Positions 46,182 through 53,815 of a DNA stretch of 64,000 nt are shown piece by piece. The number at the start of each line of letters is the position of its first letter. Within the stretch, counting starts at the first letter, position 1. The stretch is taken from contig NZ_JAKNRW010000026.1 in NCBI RefSeq assembly GCF_023072615.1, forward strand, positions 1 through 64,000, read 5' to 3'. Under the pieces are notes generated by a model, which saw nothing but the letters and a program-made list of their open reading frames with translations, ran no database searches and had not been told where the DNA came from. Made by a program: the position numbers and the translations under genes. The DNA comes from Pseudomonas violetae (GTDB lineage: Bacteria; Pseudomonadota; Gammaproteobacteria; Pseudomonadales; Pseudomonadaceae).

Positions 46182-47924
46182 TTAGAGGAAGAGTCCCGGA
46201 CCCGGGCGACTTCCTTCGGGGAATCTGACGCCGACTTTGCCAATCTTGTTCCCGTCCATGACCGCGACGGTCCAGATGGTACTGTTCCACTCGACTTGGT
46301 CTCCCACTACCGGCGCCCCACCCACTTTTTGCGCGATGAAGCGGCCCAGGGACATGTCCGGGTCGATGCCTTCAACCTTCAACCCATATAGGGCAGCAAC
46401 CGCAGCCAGCTGGGCATCTCCTTCGAGAACGAAGTCGCCGAAAAAGCGCAAATCCAGCCCCCGTTGCGGGGCCTGGCTGAAGAGTTTTCCCAGGGCTGGA
46501 AGGTTGTGTTCGTGGCCGATAACACAGAGTAAATCGTCGACTTCGAGTGCCGTACTACCCGACGGATGGAGCAGTTGCTGGCCACGAAACAGGGCCGCAA
46601 TGCGGGTGCCTTCCGGCATTTTCAACTCGCGAAGGGGCGAGCCGATGCACCACTTTTCGGCGCCGAGGCGGTAAACGAACAGCTCCCACTCACTGGTTAC
46701 ATGCACTTCCAGCGCGGCCCGGGAGATCGGCAAGGGCTCAGGCGGAACCGTTACCTTGAGCAGTTTTGCCACCCAGGGCAGGCTCGTGCCCTGCACCAGC
46801 AGCGACACCAGCACGATAAAGAATGCGAGGTTGAAGTAGAGCTGGGCATTGTGCAGGCCGGCCATCAGCGGGAACACCGCAAGAATGATCGGAACCGCCC
46901 CCCGCAGTCCCACCCAGGAGATAAAGGCTTTTTCGCGGCCATGGAAGGCTTTGAACGGCAGTAGGCCGACCACCACCGACAGCGGCCGTGCGAACAGGAT
47001 CATCCACAACGCCAGGCCCAAGGCGGGCAGGGCGATCGGCAGCAAGTCGTGGGGTGTTACCAGCAGGCCGAGCACCAGGAACATCCCGATCTGCGCGAGC
47101 CAGGCCATGCCGTCGAGCATGTGCAGGATGCCATGACGGCTACGCACGGGGCGGTTGCCGATCACCAGGCCACACAGGTACACCGCGAGGAAACCGCTGC
47201 CGTGCAACGCATTGGTTAGCGCGAACACTGCAAGACCGCCGGCGATCACCAGGATCGGGTACAGACCGTTAGCCAGGTTGATCCGGTTGACCAGTTGCAA
47301 CATGACCCAGCCGCCGCCCAGGCCGATTAGGCCACCGATTCCGAACTCACGCACCAGATGTCCCAGCAGGCTCCAGTGCAAACCGGTCTCGCCACTGGCT
47401 AGCATGTCGATCAAAGTTACGGTGAGGAACACCGCCATCGGGTCGTTGCTGCCGGATTCGATCTCGAGGCTGGCGCTGACCCGCTCGTTCAGCCCTTTGC
47501 CGCCCAGCAGCGAGAACACCGCAGCGGCATCGGTGGAGCCGACGATGGCGCCGATCAGCAAGCCCTGGATCATGTTCAGGTTGAACAGCCAGGCTGCCGC
47601 CATGCCGGTCAGCCCAGTGGTGATCAATACCCCGACCGTTGCCAGGGACAGTGCTGGCCATAAGGCCACGCGGAAGCTGGACACCCTGGTTCGCAGGCCG
47701 CCGTCGAGCAGGATGACTGCCAGTGCCAGGTTGCCGACCAGATAGGCCGTCGGGTAGTTATCGAAAATGATGCCGGCGCCGTCAACCCCGGCAGCCATGC
47801 CCACGGCCAGGATGATCACCAGGATAGGAATGCCCAGGCGCGACGAAAGTGAACTCACCAGAATGCTCGCACCTACCAGCAACGCGCCGATCAAGAACAG
47901 GCTGTTGATGGTCGTCGCATTCAA
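46182..47924 (-). CDS. nhaP2: K+/H+ antiporter, NhaP2/CvrA type
   Basis: 580 aa: 12-13 helices of a CPA1 exchanger (LFLIGALLVGASILVSSL, GSTDAAAVFSLLGGKGL, ESGSNDPMAVFLT), then a TrkA-C domain and a C-terminal CorC-like domain. Start chosen: TTG at 47924 with GGAG seven bases upstream, giving MNATTINSLFLIGALL, the usual family N-terminus. An open frame continues to an ATG at 48017 but adds a charged stretch without homology. It exchanges K+ for protons. Confidence 0.88.
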   Translation of the reverse strand: MNATTINSLFLIGALLVGASILVSSLSSRLGIPILVIILAVGMAAGVDGAGIIFDNYPTAYLVGNLALAVILLDGGLRTRVSSFRVALWPALSLATVGVLITTGLTGMAAAWLFNLNMIQGLLIGAIVGSTDAAAVFSLLGGKGLNERVSASLEIESGSNDPMAVFLTVTLIDMLASGETGLHWSLLGHLVREFGIGGLIGLGGGWVMLQLVNRINLANGLYPILVIAGGLAVFALTNALHGSGFLAVYLCGLVIGNRPVRSRHGILHMLDGMAWLAQIGMFLVLGLLVTPHDLLPIALPALGLALWMILFARPLSVVVGLLPFKAFHGREKAFISWVGLRGAVPIILAVFPLMAGLHNAQLYFNLAFFIVLVSLLVQGTSLPWVAKLLKVTVPPEPLPISRAALEVHVTSEWELFVYRLGAEKWCIGSPLRELKMPEGTRIAALFRGQQLLHPSGSTALEVDDLLCVIGHEHNLPALGKLFSQAPQRGLDLRFFGDFVLEGDAQLAAVAALYGLKVEGIDPDMSLGRFIAQKVGGAPVVGDQVEWNSTIWTVAVMDGNKIGKVGVRFPEGSRPGPGLFL

Positions 47925-48065
47925 AGGCAGTACTCCAGAAAGCTGAAAGGCGGGCGCAAACTGACCATGCAGTCTGCGTGCCAGCGATTCTAACCTGTTG
48001 AAATGTGATGCTGTCAAAAAGCTTTGACTACAACGACCGCTCTCTCAGGTTGAGCTCCATTTCTT

Positions 48066-48190
48066 TGGCGAGGGAGCTCGCTCCCGTTCGGCTGCGAAGC
48101 AGTCGAAAAACAGCCTGCACATTAAATGTTACCCACGGTGGCGCCTGCTTGGGCCGCTACGCAGCCCAGCGGGAGCAAGCGCCCTCGCCA
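48066..48190. repeat. Long imperfect inverted repeat (REP-type)
   Basis: TGGCGAGGGAGCTCGCTCCC... (48066-48096) is complementary with few mismatches to 48160-48190. It fills the gap between nhaP2 and the chemoreceptor gene. Confidence 0.75.
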
Positions 48191-48208
48191 CAGAGGCAGT
48201 GCGAGTCG

Positions 48209-49834
48209 TTACAGGCTGAACCGTCCAACCATCCCATTCAGGTCCACTGCCAGCCGCGACAACTCATTACTGGCCGCACTCGTCTGGCTTGCCCCGGTTG
48301 CCGACTGCACCGACAGATCCCGGATGTTCACCAGGTTGCGATCTACTTCCCGTGCCACTTGGGCCTGTTCTTCCGCCGCGCTGGCGATCACCAGGTTGCG
48401 CTCGTTGATCTCGACGATGGCATTGTTGATCGTGTCCAGCGACAGACCGGCGCCGCGGGCAATGTTCAGGGTCGATTCGGCGCGCTCGGTGCTGTTGCGC
48501 ATCGAATCCACCGCATGCTCGGTGCCGCTCTGGATGCTGCCGATCATGCGTTCAATTTCGCTGGTCGATTGCTGCGTACGGTGGGCCAGTGCGCGAACTT
48601 CGTCCGCCACCACGGCAAAGCCGCGACCGGCTTCGCCGGCACGGGCCGCTTCGATCGCGGCGTTCAGCGCCAGAAGGTTGGTCTGGTCAGCCAGCCCGCG
48701 AATCACATCCAGGACCTTGCCGATATCCCGGGACTCGTTGGCCAGGTCGCCGATCAGGGTCGCGGTGCTCTGGACATCCGCGCTCATGCGTTCAATGGCG
48801 CTGACGGTTTCCTGGACCAGATCGCGGCCGTCGCCGGCAGATGTGGTGGCGTTTTTCGACGCTTCGGAGGTGCTGACCGCGTTGCGCGCGACTTCTTCCA
48901 CGGCGCTGGTCATTTCGTTCACCGCAGTGGCGGCCTGTTCGATTTCGTTGTTCTGCTGGGTCAGGCCGCGGGCACTTTCATCGGTGACACTGTTGAGCTC
49001 TTCAGCTGCGGAGGCCAGTTGAGTCGCCGAGCCGGAAATCCGCTGCAACGTGTCGCGCAGTTTTTCCTGCATTTTCGACATGGCTAGCAACAGACGACCT
49101 GCTTCATCTTCGCCATCGACGGTTATCAGGCGAGTCAGGTTGCCCTCGGCGATGGCTTCGGCGGCGTCCAGGGCATTGGCTATCGGCTTGGTAATGCTGT
49201 TGGTCAACAACCAGGCGAACAGCAGGGTCAGGCCTGAGGCCAGGACCAGCAGCGCGACAACCAGGTTGAACGCTGAGGAGTACTGGTCGGCAGCCTCCTG
49301 GCCGGTTGCGGCGATCTGCTGGGTATTGATCTCCAGCAACCTGGCGAGTGCGGTGTTGACAGCCTCGGAATTGGCCAGCAGCTCGGTGTTGAGCATCATG
49401 TGCAGGTCTTCGACCTGATTGTTGCGCGAGAGGCTCTTCATCCGCTCTTCAAGCTGACGGTATTGCCCCAGCAGTTGCAGGTACTGGTCATAGGCCGCCC
49501 GCTCGACTGGCCCGTCAATCAACGGTTCGTAGGCTTTCTGCGCATCGCGGATCTGCTGATTGCGTGTCTCGATCAGCTCATAGGTTTTCTGCTGCACGTC
49601 GGGTTCGCGGTTGGTCAGTAAGCGGTAGGACAGGACACGCAGGCGTAGGGTCAATTGCGTAAATTCGTCGAGGCTTTTCACACTGGGCACGCTGGCGGAG
49701 GCAATGTCTTCACCCGCCGCGCGGATCTTGCTCATCTGGTTCAAGGCAAATACCCCCAGAACCAGCATTAAACCGCCAATCAGGGCGAAACCGAGGAACG
49801 CCCGCAGAGCGATATTCATATTACGAAGGTACAT
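48209..49834 (-). CDS. Methyl-accepting chemotaxis protein (four-helix-bundle sensor)
   Basis: 541 aa from the ATG at 49834. TM1 (AFLGFALIGGLMLVLGVFAL), an all-helical periplasmic sensor (about 33-190), TM2 (NLVVALLVLASGLTLLFAWL), HAMP, and a signalling domain with hairpin tip EAARAGEAGRGFAVVADEVR. The ligand is unknown. Alternative in-frame starts (49858, 49939) would add a soluble N-terminus. It lacks a C-terminal CheR-binding pentapeptide. Confidence 0.92.
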   Translation of the reverse strand: MYLRNMNIALRAFLGFALIGGLMLVLGVFALNQMSKIRAAGEDIASASVPSVKSLDEFTQLTLRLRVLSYRLLTNREPDVQQKTYELIETRNQQIRDAQKAYEPLIDGPVERAAYDQYLQLLGQYRQLEERMKSLSRNNQVEDLHMMLNTELLANSEAVNTALARLLEINTQQIAATGQEAADQYSSAFNLVVALLVLASGLTLLFAWLLTNSITKPIANALDAAEAIAEGNLTRLITVDGEDEAGRLLLAMSKMQEKLRDTLQRISGSATQLASAAEELNSVTDESARGLTQQNNEIEQAATAVNEMTSAVEEVARNAVSTSEASKNATTSAGDGRDLVQETVSAIERMSADVQSTATLIGDLANESRDIGKVLDVIRGLADQTNLLALNAAIEAARAGEAGRGFAVVADEVRALAHRTQQSTSEIERMIGSIQSGTEHAVDSMRNSTERAESTLNIARGAGLSLDTINNAIVEINERNLVIASAAEEQAQVAREVDRNLVNIRDLSVQSATGASQTSAASNELSRLAVDLNGMVGRFSL

Positions 49835-50269
49835 AGTGTTTACCGGGAAAAGCGCATCCATGCGGCGCTGAGACTGTCGTATGAAGGGCTTATCGGTCAT
49901 ACGACTAAAGTCTTGAGTGGCTGCACGTATTTGTCGCATTCACACCGCGCCCCTGTATGAGCGAGCTCGCGATGGTCGTAAACGATGACGCGGGCAGCCT
50001 GACACCCCGCTTCGGCCTCACGCTTCTCGTGGGAACTCCGCGCGGAGCAGGCTCACTCCCGCAAGGCGAACTGTGCTGTCAGGGGACCTATCGGGCATGT
50101 CCAGGTAGCGTCGCCATGCTTTATTTTTTTCAACCCGGTCAGGCCCAGTGCTGCTCTCCATTCCTTGATTGTGCGGTTGATGCGTGCTGCCGAATCATTG
50201 GCATCATCAACCACGTGGGATTTACGGTGTAGGGCCGTTGTTGCCACTTGCGGATGGAGGTGTAGTAAG
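49835..50269. other. Gap with REP halves and a possible gene remnant
   Basis: About 435 bp. The left part carries REP-like half sites (GAGCGAGCTCGCGATGG at 49958; GGAGCAGGCTCACTCC at 50044). On the minus strand, 50080-50269 reads as part of a 109-codon open frame, 'NRTIKEWRAALGLTGLKKI', that could be a scrap of a DNA-binding protein, but it overlaps the immunity gene in another frame. No intact gene supported. Confidence 0.4.
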
Positions 50270-50500
50270 TCAATCAACGCACACCAGTTGCACTGTGTGG
50301 TTCGGGTCTCCCAGGATCTTGTCAGTCCAGACTTCAAGTGTTCGCACTTGTTCTGGAGAAAGGTCGTAGCCATCAAACTCATCCTCCGGTGTTTGCCAAT
50401 CCATTAGTTTTACTAGGTCTTCGTGATGGGTGTTGGGTACTTCCACACTCAGGAGAAGTTCCTCCGTCTGTCTGTTGAAGACTTCGATGACATGCTTCAT
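50270..50500 (-). CDS. Putative immunity protein to the E3-type toxin (DUF7683-like)
   Basis: 76 aa, small and strongly acidic (many Asp/Glu: HHEDLVKLMDW, TPEDEFDGYDLSPEQ). Such small acidic proteins directly after colicin/pyocin nuclease genes are their immunity partners. Its ATG overlaps the toxin stop (ATGA, 50497-50500), the standard coupling that guarantees co-synthesis. The family name is from memory of the motif and should be verified. It remains intact although the toxin gene is frameshifted. Confidence 0.72.
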   Translation of the reverse strand: MKHVIEVFNRQTEELLLSVEVPNTHHEDLVKLMDWQTPEDEFDGYDLSPEQVRTLEVWTDKILGDPNHTVQLVCVD

Positions 50501-51643
50501 TTTTCTACTTTCCTCGACGGGTTGGCAGGCTTGGTTTGTTCCCCTGATTGCGGGTCGTACTCTCCAAGATGTTTTCCTTGCTTGGTGTACATCTCAACGG
50601 TTCCATGTTGGGAGTCCCACTCATAAATTCTCCCTGAAGGGTCCTTCCATCGCCGACGTTTTTTACTACCCCCACGCACTGAGGTTTTCAACGGGGCAGG
50701 TTTTACATCTGGAAAAGCTGGGAGAGTCGTTGGAGCAGGGTGGTATTTGTAATCTCCAGGTGCGTTCAGAACGATGTAGATCGATTCCAGACCTGCGTCC
50801 GCAGGAAACGAAATGATCGCATCCTGATACTCGGGCGGATGTTCCGGGTTCACCAGTGCTTTATTGACCTGCTCGGTGGGCGGGTACACCCATACAGACG
50901 GTAGTTGCGGGGCGCCTGCGAGGTCGGGAATGCCGAGTACATCATCAGGGTTTTCTGCAGGCGTCCAAATAAGGCCGATACCGTTACCGATGTCAGCAAC
51001 AAATTTATCACCTTCCTGAGTGGCCTTGATAACAGGTACAAATTCCCAATCTTTTTTCCCCCCCCGTGTAAAAGCCGTATGCGCTCACGGAGCCATCCGG
51101 CAATGTCTTAACGTTGATGCGGACACGAGTTCGCCCTGCATCGAGCAACGCATATTGGTCGTTTTTGTAGAAAGCGCTGTCGGGAGAAATACTGGTGTTG
51201 GGCATCAGCAGCGCTACCGTTCCGACCGCAGCGCTAGTCAACACAACCGCTGAGCCTGTTAGTAGACTCAGTGCAAGAGAACCACCGAGACGTTGGGCAA
51301 TGACGACACCCGTTGCCGAGCCTCCCACCAGTTTCAGGGGTATTCCTTCGGCGGTGATCGTTGCCCCGGTGCCAAGCACTGCCCACAACCCATAGTCGGC
51401 CAGTTTCTCGACGGGGACAAACCCGGTCGAGTTGTTGTGATTAATTACGCCGTCTGGAAGGTTGCAGCTTTTGGCGAACACGCAACCTCTGGTATTGGGC
51501 TTCGCCTCTGGCTGCGAGGTGCGTTCGTTCCGTCGGACTTCATCGCGAGCCAGTGCTTCTTTATATCGAAGAATGTCGGCCTCCTGACGCCGAATGTTGT
51601 CTGGGCTCGGTTTGCGTGGGCTACAGCGGGGACAGCCGCACAT
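50497..51643 (-). pseudogene. S-type pyocin-like toxin with colicin E3-type 16S rRNase domain, frameshifted
   Basis: Two overlapping frames make one protein of about 380 aa. Frame 1 (51643-51008) has NTRGCVFAKSCNLPDGVINH, an S-type pyocin domain and SPDSAFYKNDQYALLDAGRTR. At the G8 tract (51058-51065, read as C on the plus strand), removing one G gives YTGGKKDWEFVPV and continues in the second frame through WVYPPTEQVNKALVNPEHPP to YEWDSQHGTVEMY and the stop at 50497. WDSQHGTVE keeps the Asp, His and Glu spacing of the colicin E3 active site. There is no long receptor-binding region. The start ATG has GGAAG upstream and an in-frame TAG a short way before it. It could be a pseudogene, a phase-variable gene or a sequencing error. 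Confidence 0.8.
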
Positions 51644-51835
51644 ATAGAAGCTTCCATACTTTCGATGAAAAGCTCCACTCTAGCTGGGAGTTCAAGTGCT
51701 GGCTGTAGGGCTATTCCTAAATGCCATACTCCGTTTTCCCTCCACCGCCGGCCAAGGTGGACAAACCTGTTCCTACAGGTCCCGGGAACTCAGTTTCTTG
51801 CATCAAAATGCGTCTGTCCCGGAGGCTACACGGCC

Positions 51836-52085
51836 TTGCGCCGTTGCCTACAACTGAGCCAGAATCCGCCGGCTTGTGTGCCTTGGGGGGCGTCGATAAC
51901 TTGGTTCGCGTCACTGATCCTCAGTGATCGGGTTTAGTAGCCCGTGGTTTTCCGGGGCGTATAGCGCATCAGACAGTCAGGTATTTCATCCCTGCACTTT
52001 TTGGTGGCTGTGCGCAGGGCGCTCTAGGGCGCGCCGGCTTCCTGGATTCCCGGTCTACTAACCTGCGTACAGCTACCACCTCTTG
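51836..52085 (+). repeat. Structured intergenic element, copy B, upstream of DUF6124
   Basis: Same ordered blocks as 21541-21757, with the hairpin GTCACTGA-TCC-TCAGTGAT (51910-51928). The change C to T in the right arm keeps a G-U pair, as expected for an RNA helix. It continues with a GC-rich palindrome GGGCGCTCTAGGGCGCGCC (52018-52036) and CTAACCTG, ending about 45 bp before the DUF6124 start. Confidence 0.7.
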
Positions 52086-52129
52086 TTTAGTAGCTCGAAA
52101 GTGGTCGCACTGATATTGGTATCCAGGAA

Positions 52130-52438
52130 ATGCTTAAATCGACTAAAAATCCGCCGGATAACGACCCGGCCGCTCAATCCGAATCAACCGATTCAGAAAA
52201 ACTCGGCCAGCACCCACGCAAACCCAGCGCTATTTTCCTCATCGCCCCCGAGATCGACAACCAGCCCTTGCTGGAATACGCCTGTGAATCGCTGGCATCA
52301 GCAAATGTCATGGCGAGTGATTTCGTAAGATTTCTGCAAGGATCGCAGTGCAATACACTGCTGGGGATTCAGCAGTCGATCATGCTGGGAGAACTTGCGG
52401 TGAACCGCGTGCTGGACAATCTCGATCCGCCCGGCTAA
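52130..52438 (+). CDS. DUF6124 family protein
   Basis: 102 aa; a variable polar N-terminus, then the core APEIDNQPLLEYACESLASA, MASDFVRFL, and a helix LGIQQSIMLGELAVNRVLDN. This small protein type is common in Pseudomonas, often in several copies per genome; no function is known. It directly follows structured element B. No signal peptide or membrane segment. Start assigned at the first ATG; AGGA is close to it, so the initiation context is odd. Confidence 0.75.
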   Translation: MLKSTKNPPDNDPAAQSESTDSEKLGQHPRKPSAIFLIAPEIDNQPLLEYACESLASANVMASDFVRFLQGSQCNTLLGIQQSIMLGELAVNRVLDNLDPPG

Positions 52439-52450
52439 CCGACGGATATT

Positions 52451-52540
52451 GTAGGAGCGGGCTTGCTCGAGAAGACGGATTGGCATTCAACAAATATGCT
52501 GTCTGTTAAATCGCTATCGCGAGCAAGCTCCTCCCTCAGG
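52451..52540. repeat. REP pair
   Basis: GTAGGAGCGGGCTTGCTCGA (52451) pairs with TCGCGAGCAAGCTCCTCCCTC (52517-52537); the usual REP layout, just after DUF6124. Confidence 0.85.
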
Positions 52541-52603
52541 GATCGCATTTTCACATCAGCGTCATGCGTACATGCTTAAGTTTTCCTTTTCGGGGAGAAC
52601 ACT

Positions 52604-52857
52604 ATGAGCGAATTCGACCTCGGCCGCCGTCGTTGCATATAGACCGTCGATGCCGAGCTGTTGTTGCCAGGCCTGGCGCCGGCCGTCATTGCCTCGGTCA
52701 AGGACCGGCCGCAACTCACCGATGTGGCGGGGTCAACCCGGACATCGGCAGCATGCGCATCTACGATGCCATGCGGTTGCGCCTGTCAGACTTCTTTAGC
52801 CACAGCGGCGACACCATCAACGCCGAAGGTCTCATACCTGCACAGCTCACAACATAG
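52604..52857 (+). pseudogene. phoD: phoD (alkaline phosphatase D) remnant
   Basis: ATG-SEFDLGRRR followed by an in-frame TAG at codon 13, then LLLPGLAPAVIASVKDRPQL, the N-terminus of Pseudomonas PhoD. The sequence then jumps to VNPDIGSMRIYDAMRLRLSD and FFSHSGDTINAEG, which in PhoD lies more than 100 residues further on, and ends at a TAG. So it has a nonsense codon, an internal deletion and a lost C-terminus. A good ribosome site (GGGGAG) is still present upstream. Confidence 0.8.
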
Positions 52858-52974
52858 AGCGACCGCGTATGGTGCAGCACTCGGATTGGCGATTTGCCGG
52901 AATCGGAGTTTTTGCCAGAGCAGCAGTTCGCAGTCGGTTTGGTGGTCGCGCAGATGGCGGGCGAATTGGCGTTG
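52843..52974 (-). pseudogene. DUF559-like fragment
   Basis: Translates as RQFARHLRDHQTDCELLLWQ and KLRFRQIANPSAAPYAVALC, which looks like the N-terminal part of DUF559 (VSR-like endonuclease-fold) proteins. The downstream catalytic part is absent. It fills the 328-bp gap between the phoD remnant and the zapA locus, with a REP half site (GGCTCGCTCCTGC) at 52994. Confidence 0.45.
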
Positions 52975-53185
52975 GTCGGGAGTGGGGTGGGTAGGCTCGC
53001 TCCTGCAAGGTATTTGACGAGCTTGGCGACGAAGTGCGGGAACCAGATCCACCTATCACAGTCTCTAAAGCTCGCGAGAAAGGTCGCTCGCCAGGAAAAA
53101 CAAGGCCTTGCGCCTGAATACCCCTGGCTTCCATGGTGACTTTTCTTTATCGTACGCGCCCTTTGAAAATGCCCGGAAAATCAAA

Positions 53186-53416
53186 ATGTTGGAAGCATCC
53201 CTTAGCCAATTGGAACAGTTGGTCAGTGACCTGGTACAACAGAACCAAGCCCTGCTCGCCACTAACCAGACCCTGAGCGCAGAATTGGCTCAGGCCAAGG
53301 ATGAAAACGAAAACCTGCAACTGAACCTGATGGAGCAGGAAGAGAAACACGGCGCCACTGCAGCGCGCATCCAGGCCTTGGTTGAGCGCGTCAGCGCCGG
53401 CCCAGTCAGCGCATGA
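53186..53416 (+). CDS. Small coiled-coil protein (TIGR02449/ZapB-like)
   Basis: 76 aa from the ATG at 53186: a continuous coiled coil with heptads (LSQLEQLVSDLVQQNQALLA, ELAQAKDENENLQLNL). It resembles the TIGR02449 protein that accompanies zapA in Pseudomonas. It overlaps the zapA-like gene by 4 bp (ATGA), so the two are translated together and may act together at the division ring. Confidence 0.75.
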   Translation: MLEASLSQLEQLVSDLVQQNQALLATNQTLSAELAQAKDENENLQLNLMEQEEKHGATAARIQALVERVSAGPVSA

Positions 53417-53715
53417 GTGAGGGCGCCGCAGGGGTGAAAGTCGTCTCCATCCTGGGGGAGGACTATTCGATCAGGGCGCCGGCTGGGGAGGAGCAGACCC
53501 TGCTGGACGCCGCGCTGATGTTGAAGGCTGCACTGGCTGACACCAAGAAGAAGTACCCGACGCTGATCGGTGATCGGCTACTGGTGCTGGCGGCTATGAA
53601 CCTATGCTCTCAGCAGATCGAAATGCGCAAACAACACCAACTCGAACTCGACCGTTATCAAGAGCAAGTCAGCGCCACGGTTGAAGTGATCGCCAAGACC
53701 ATCAATCAAGCCTGA
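53413..53715 (+). CDS. ZapA-like cell division protein (paralogue)
   Basis: 100 aa with the ZapA N-terminal beta-strand region VKVVSILGEDYSIRAPAGEE and LLDAALMLKAAL, then GDRLLVLAAMNLCSQQ and a C-terminal coiled coil. ZapA bundles FtsZ filaments. The main Pseudomonas zapA is followed by 6S RNA and a formyl-THF cyclo-ligase gene; here a chemoreceptor gene follows, so this is probably a second copy. Confidence 0.82.
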   Translation: MSEGAAGVKVVSILGEDYSIRAPAGEEQTLLDAALMLKAALADTKKKYPTLIGDRLLVLAAMNLCSQQIEMRKQHQLELDRYQEQVSATVEVIAKTINQA

Positions 53716-53815
53716 TTGCCTTTGCGCACAACCAAAGAATAAATTGTCGACTTGTTTGTATACAATCGGCACGGCTGTTGCAGTGTTTCAGCCTCTTATT
53801 CTTTGGGGGTGCTCC

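Noticed and set aside
50053..50382. 109-codon minus-strand frame overlapping the immunity gene
   Set aside because: Overlaps a better-supported gene in another frame; only its last third looks protein-like, so kept as a possible remnant only.
53716..53815. 6S RNA expected after zapA
   Set aside because: Only 100 bp separate the zapA-like gene from the chemoreceptor and no 6S-like fold region fits.
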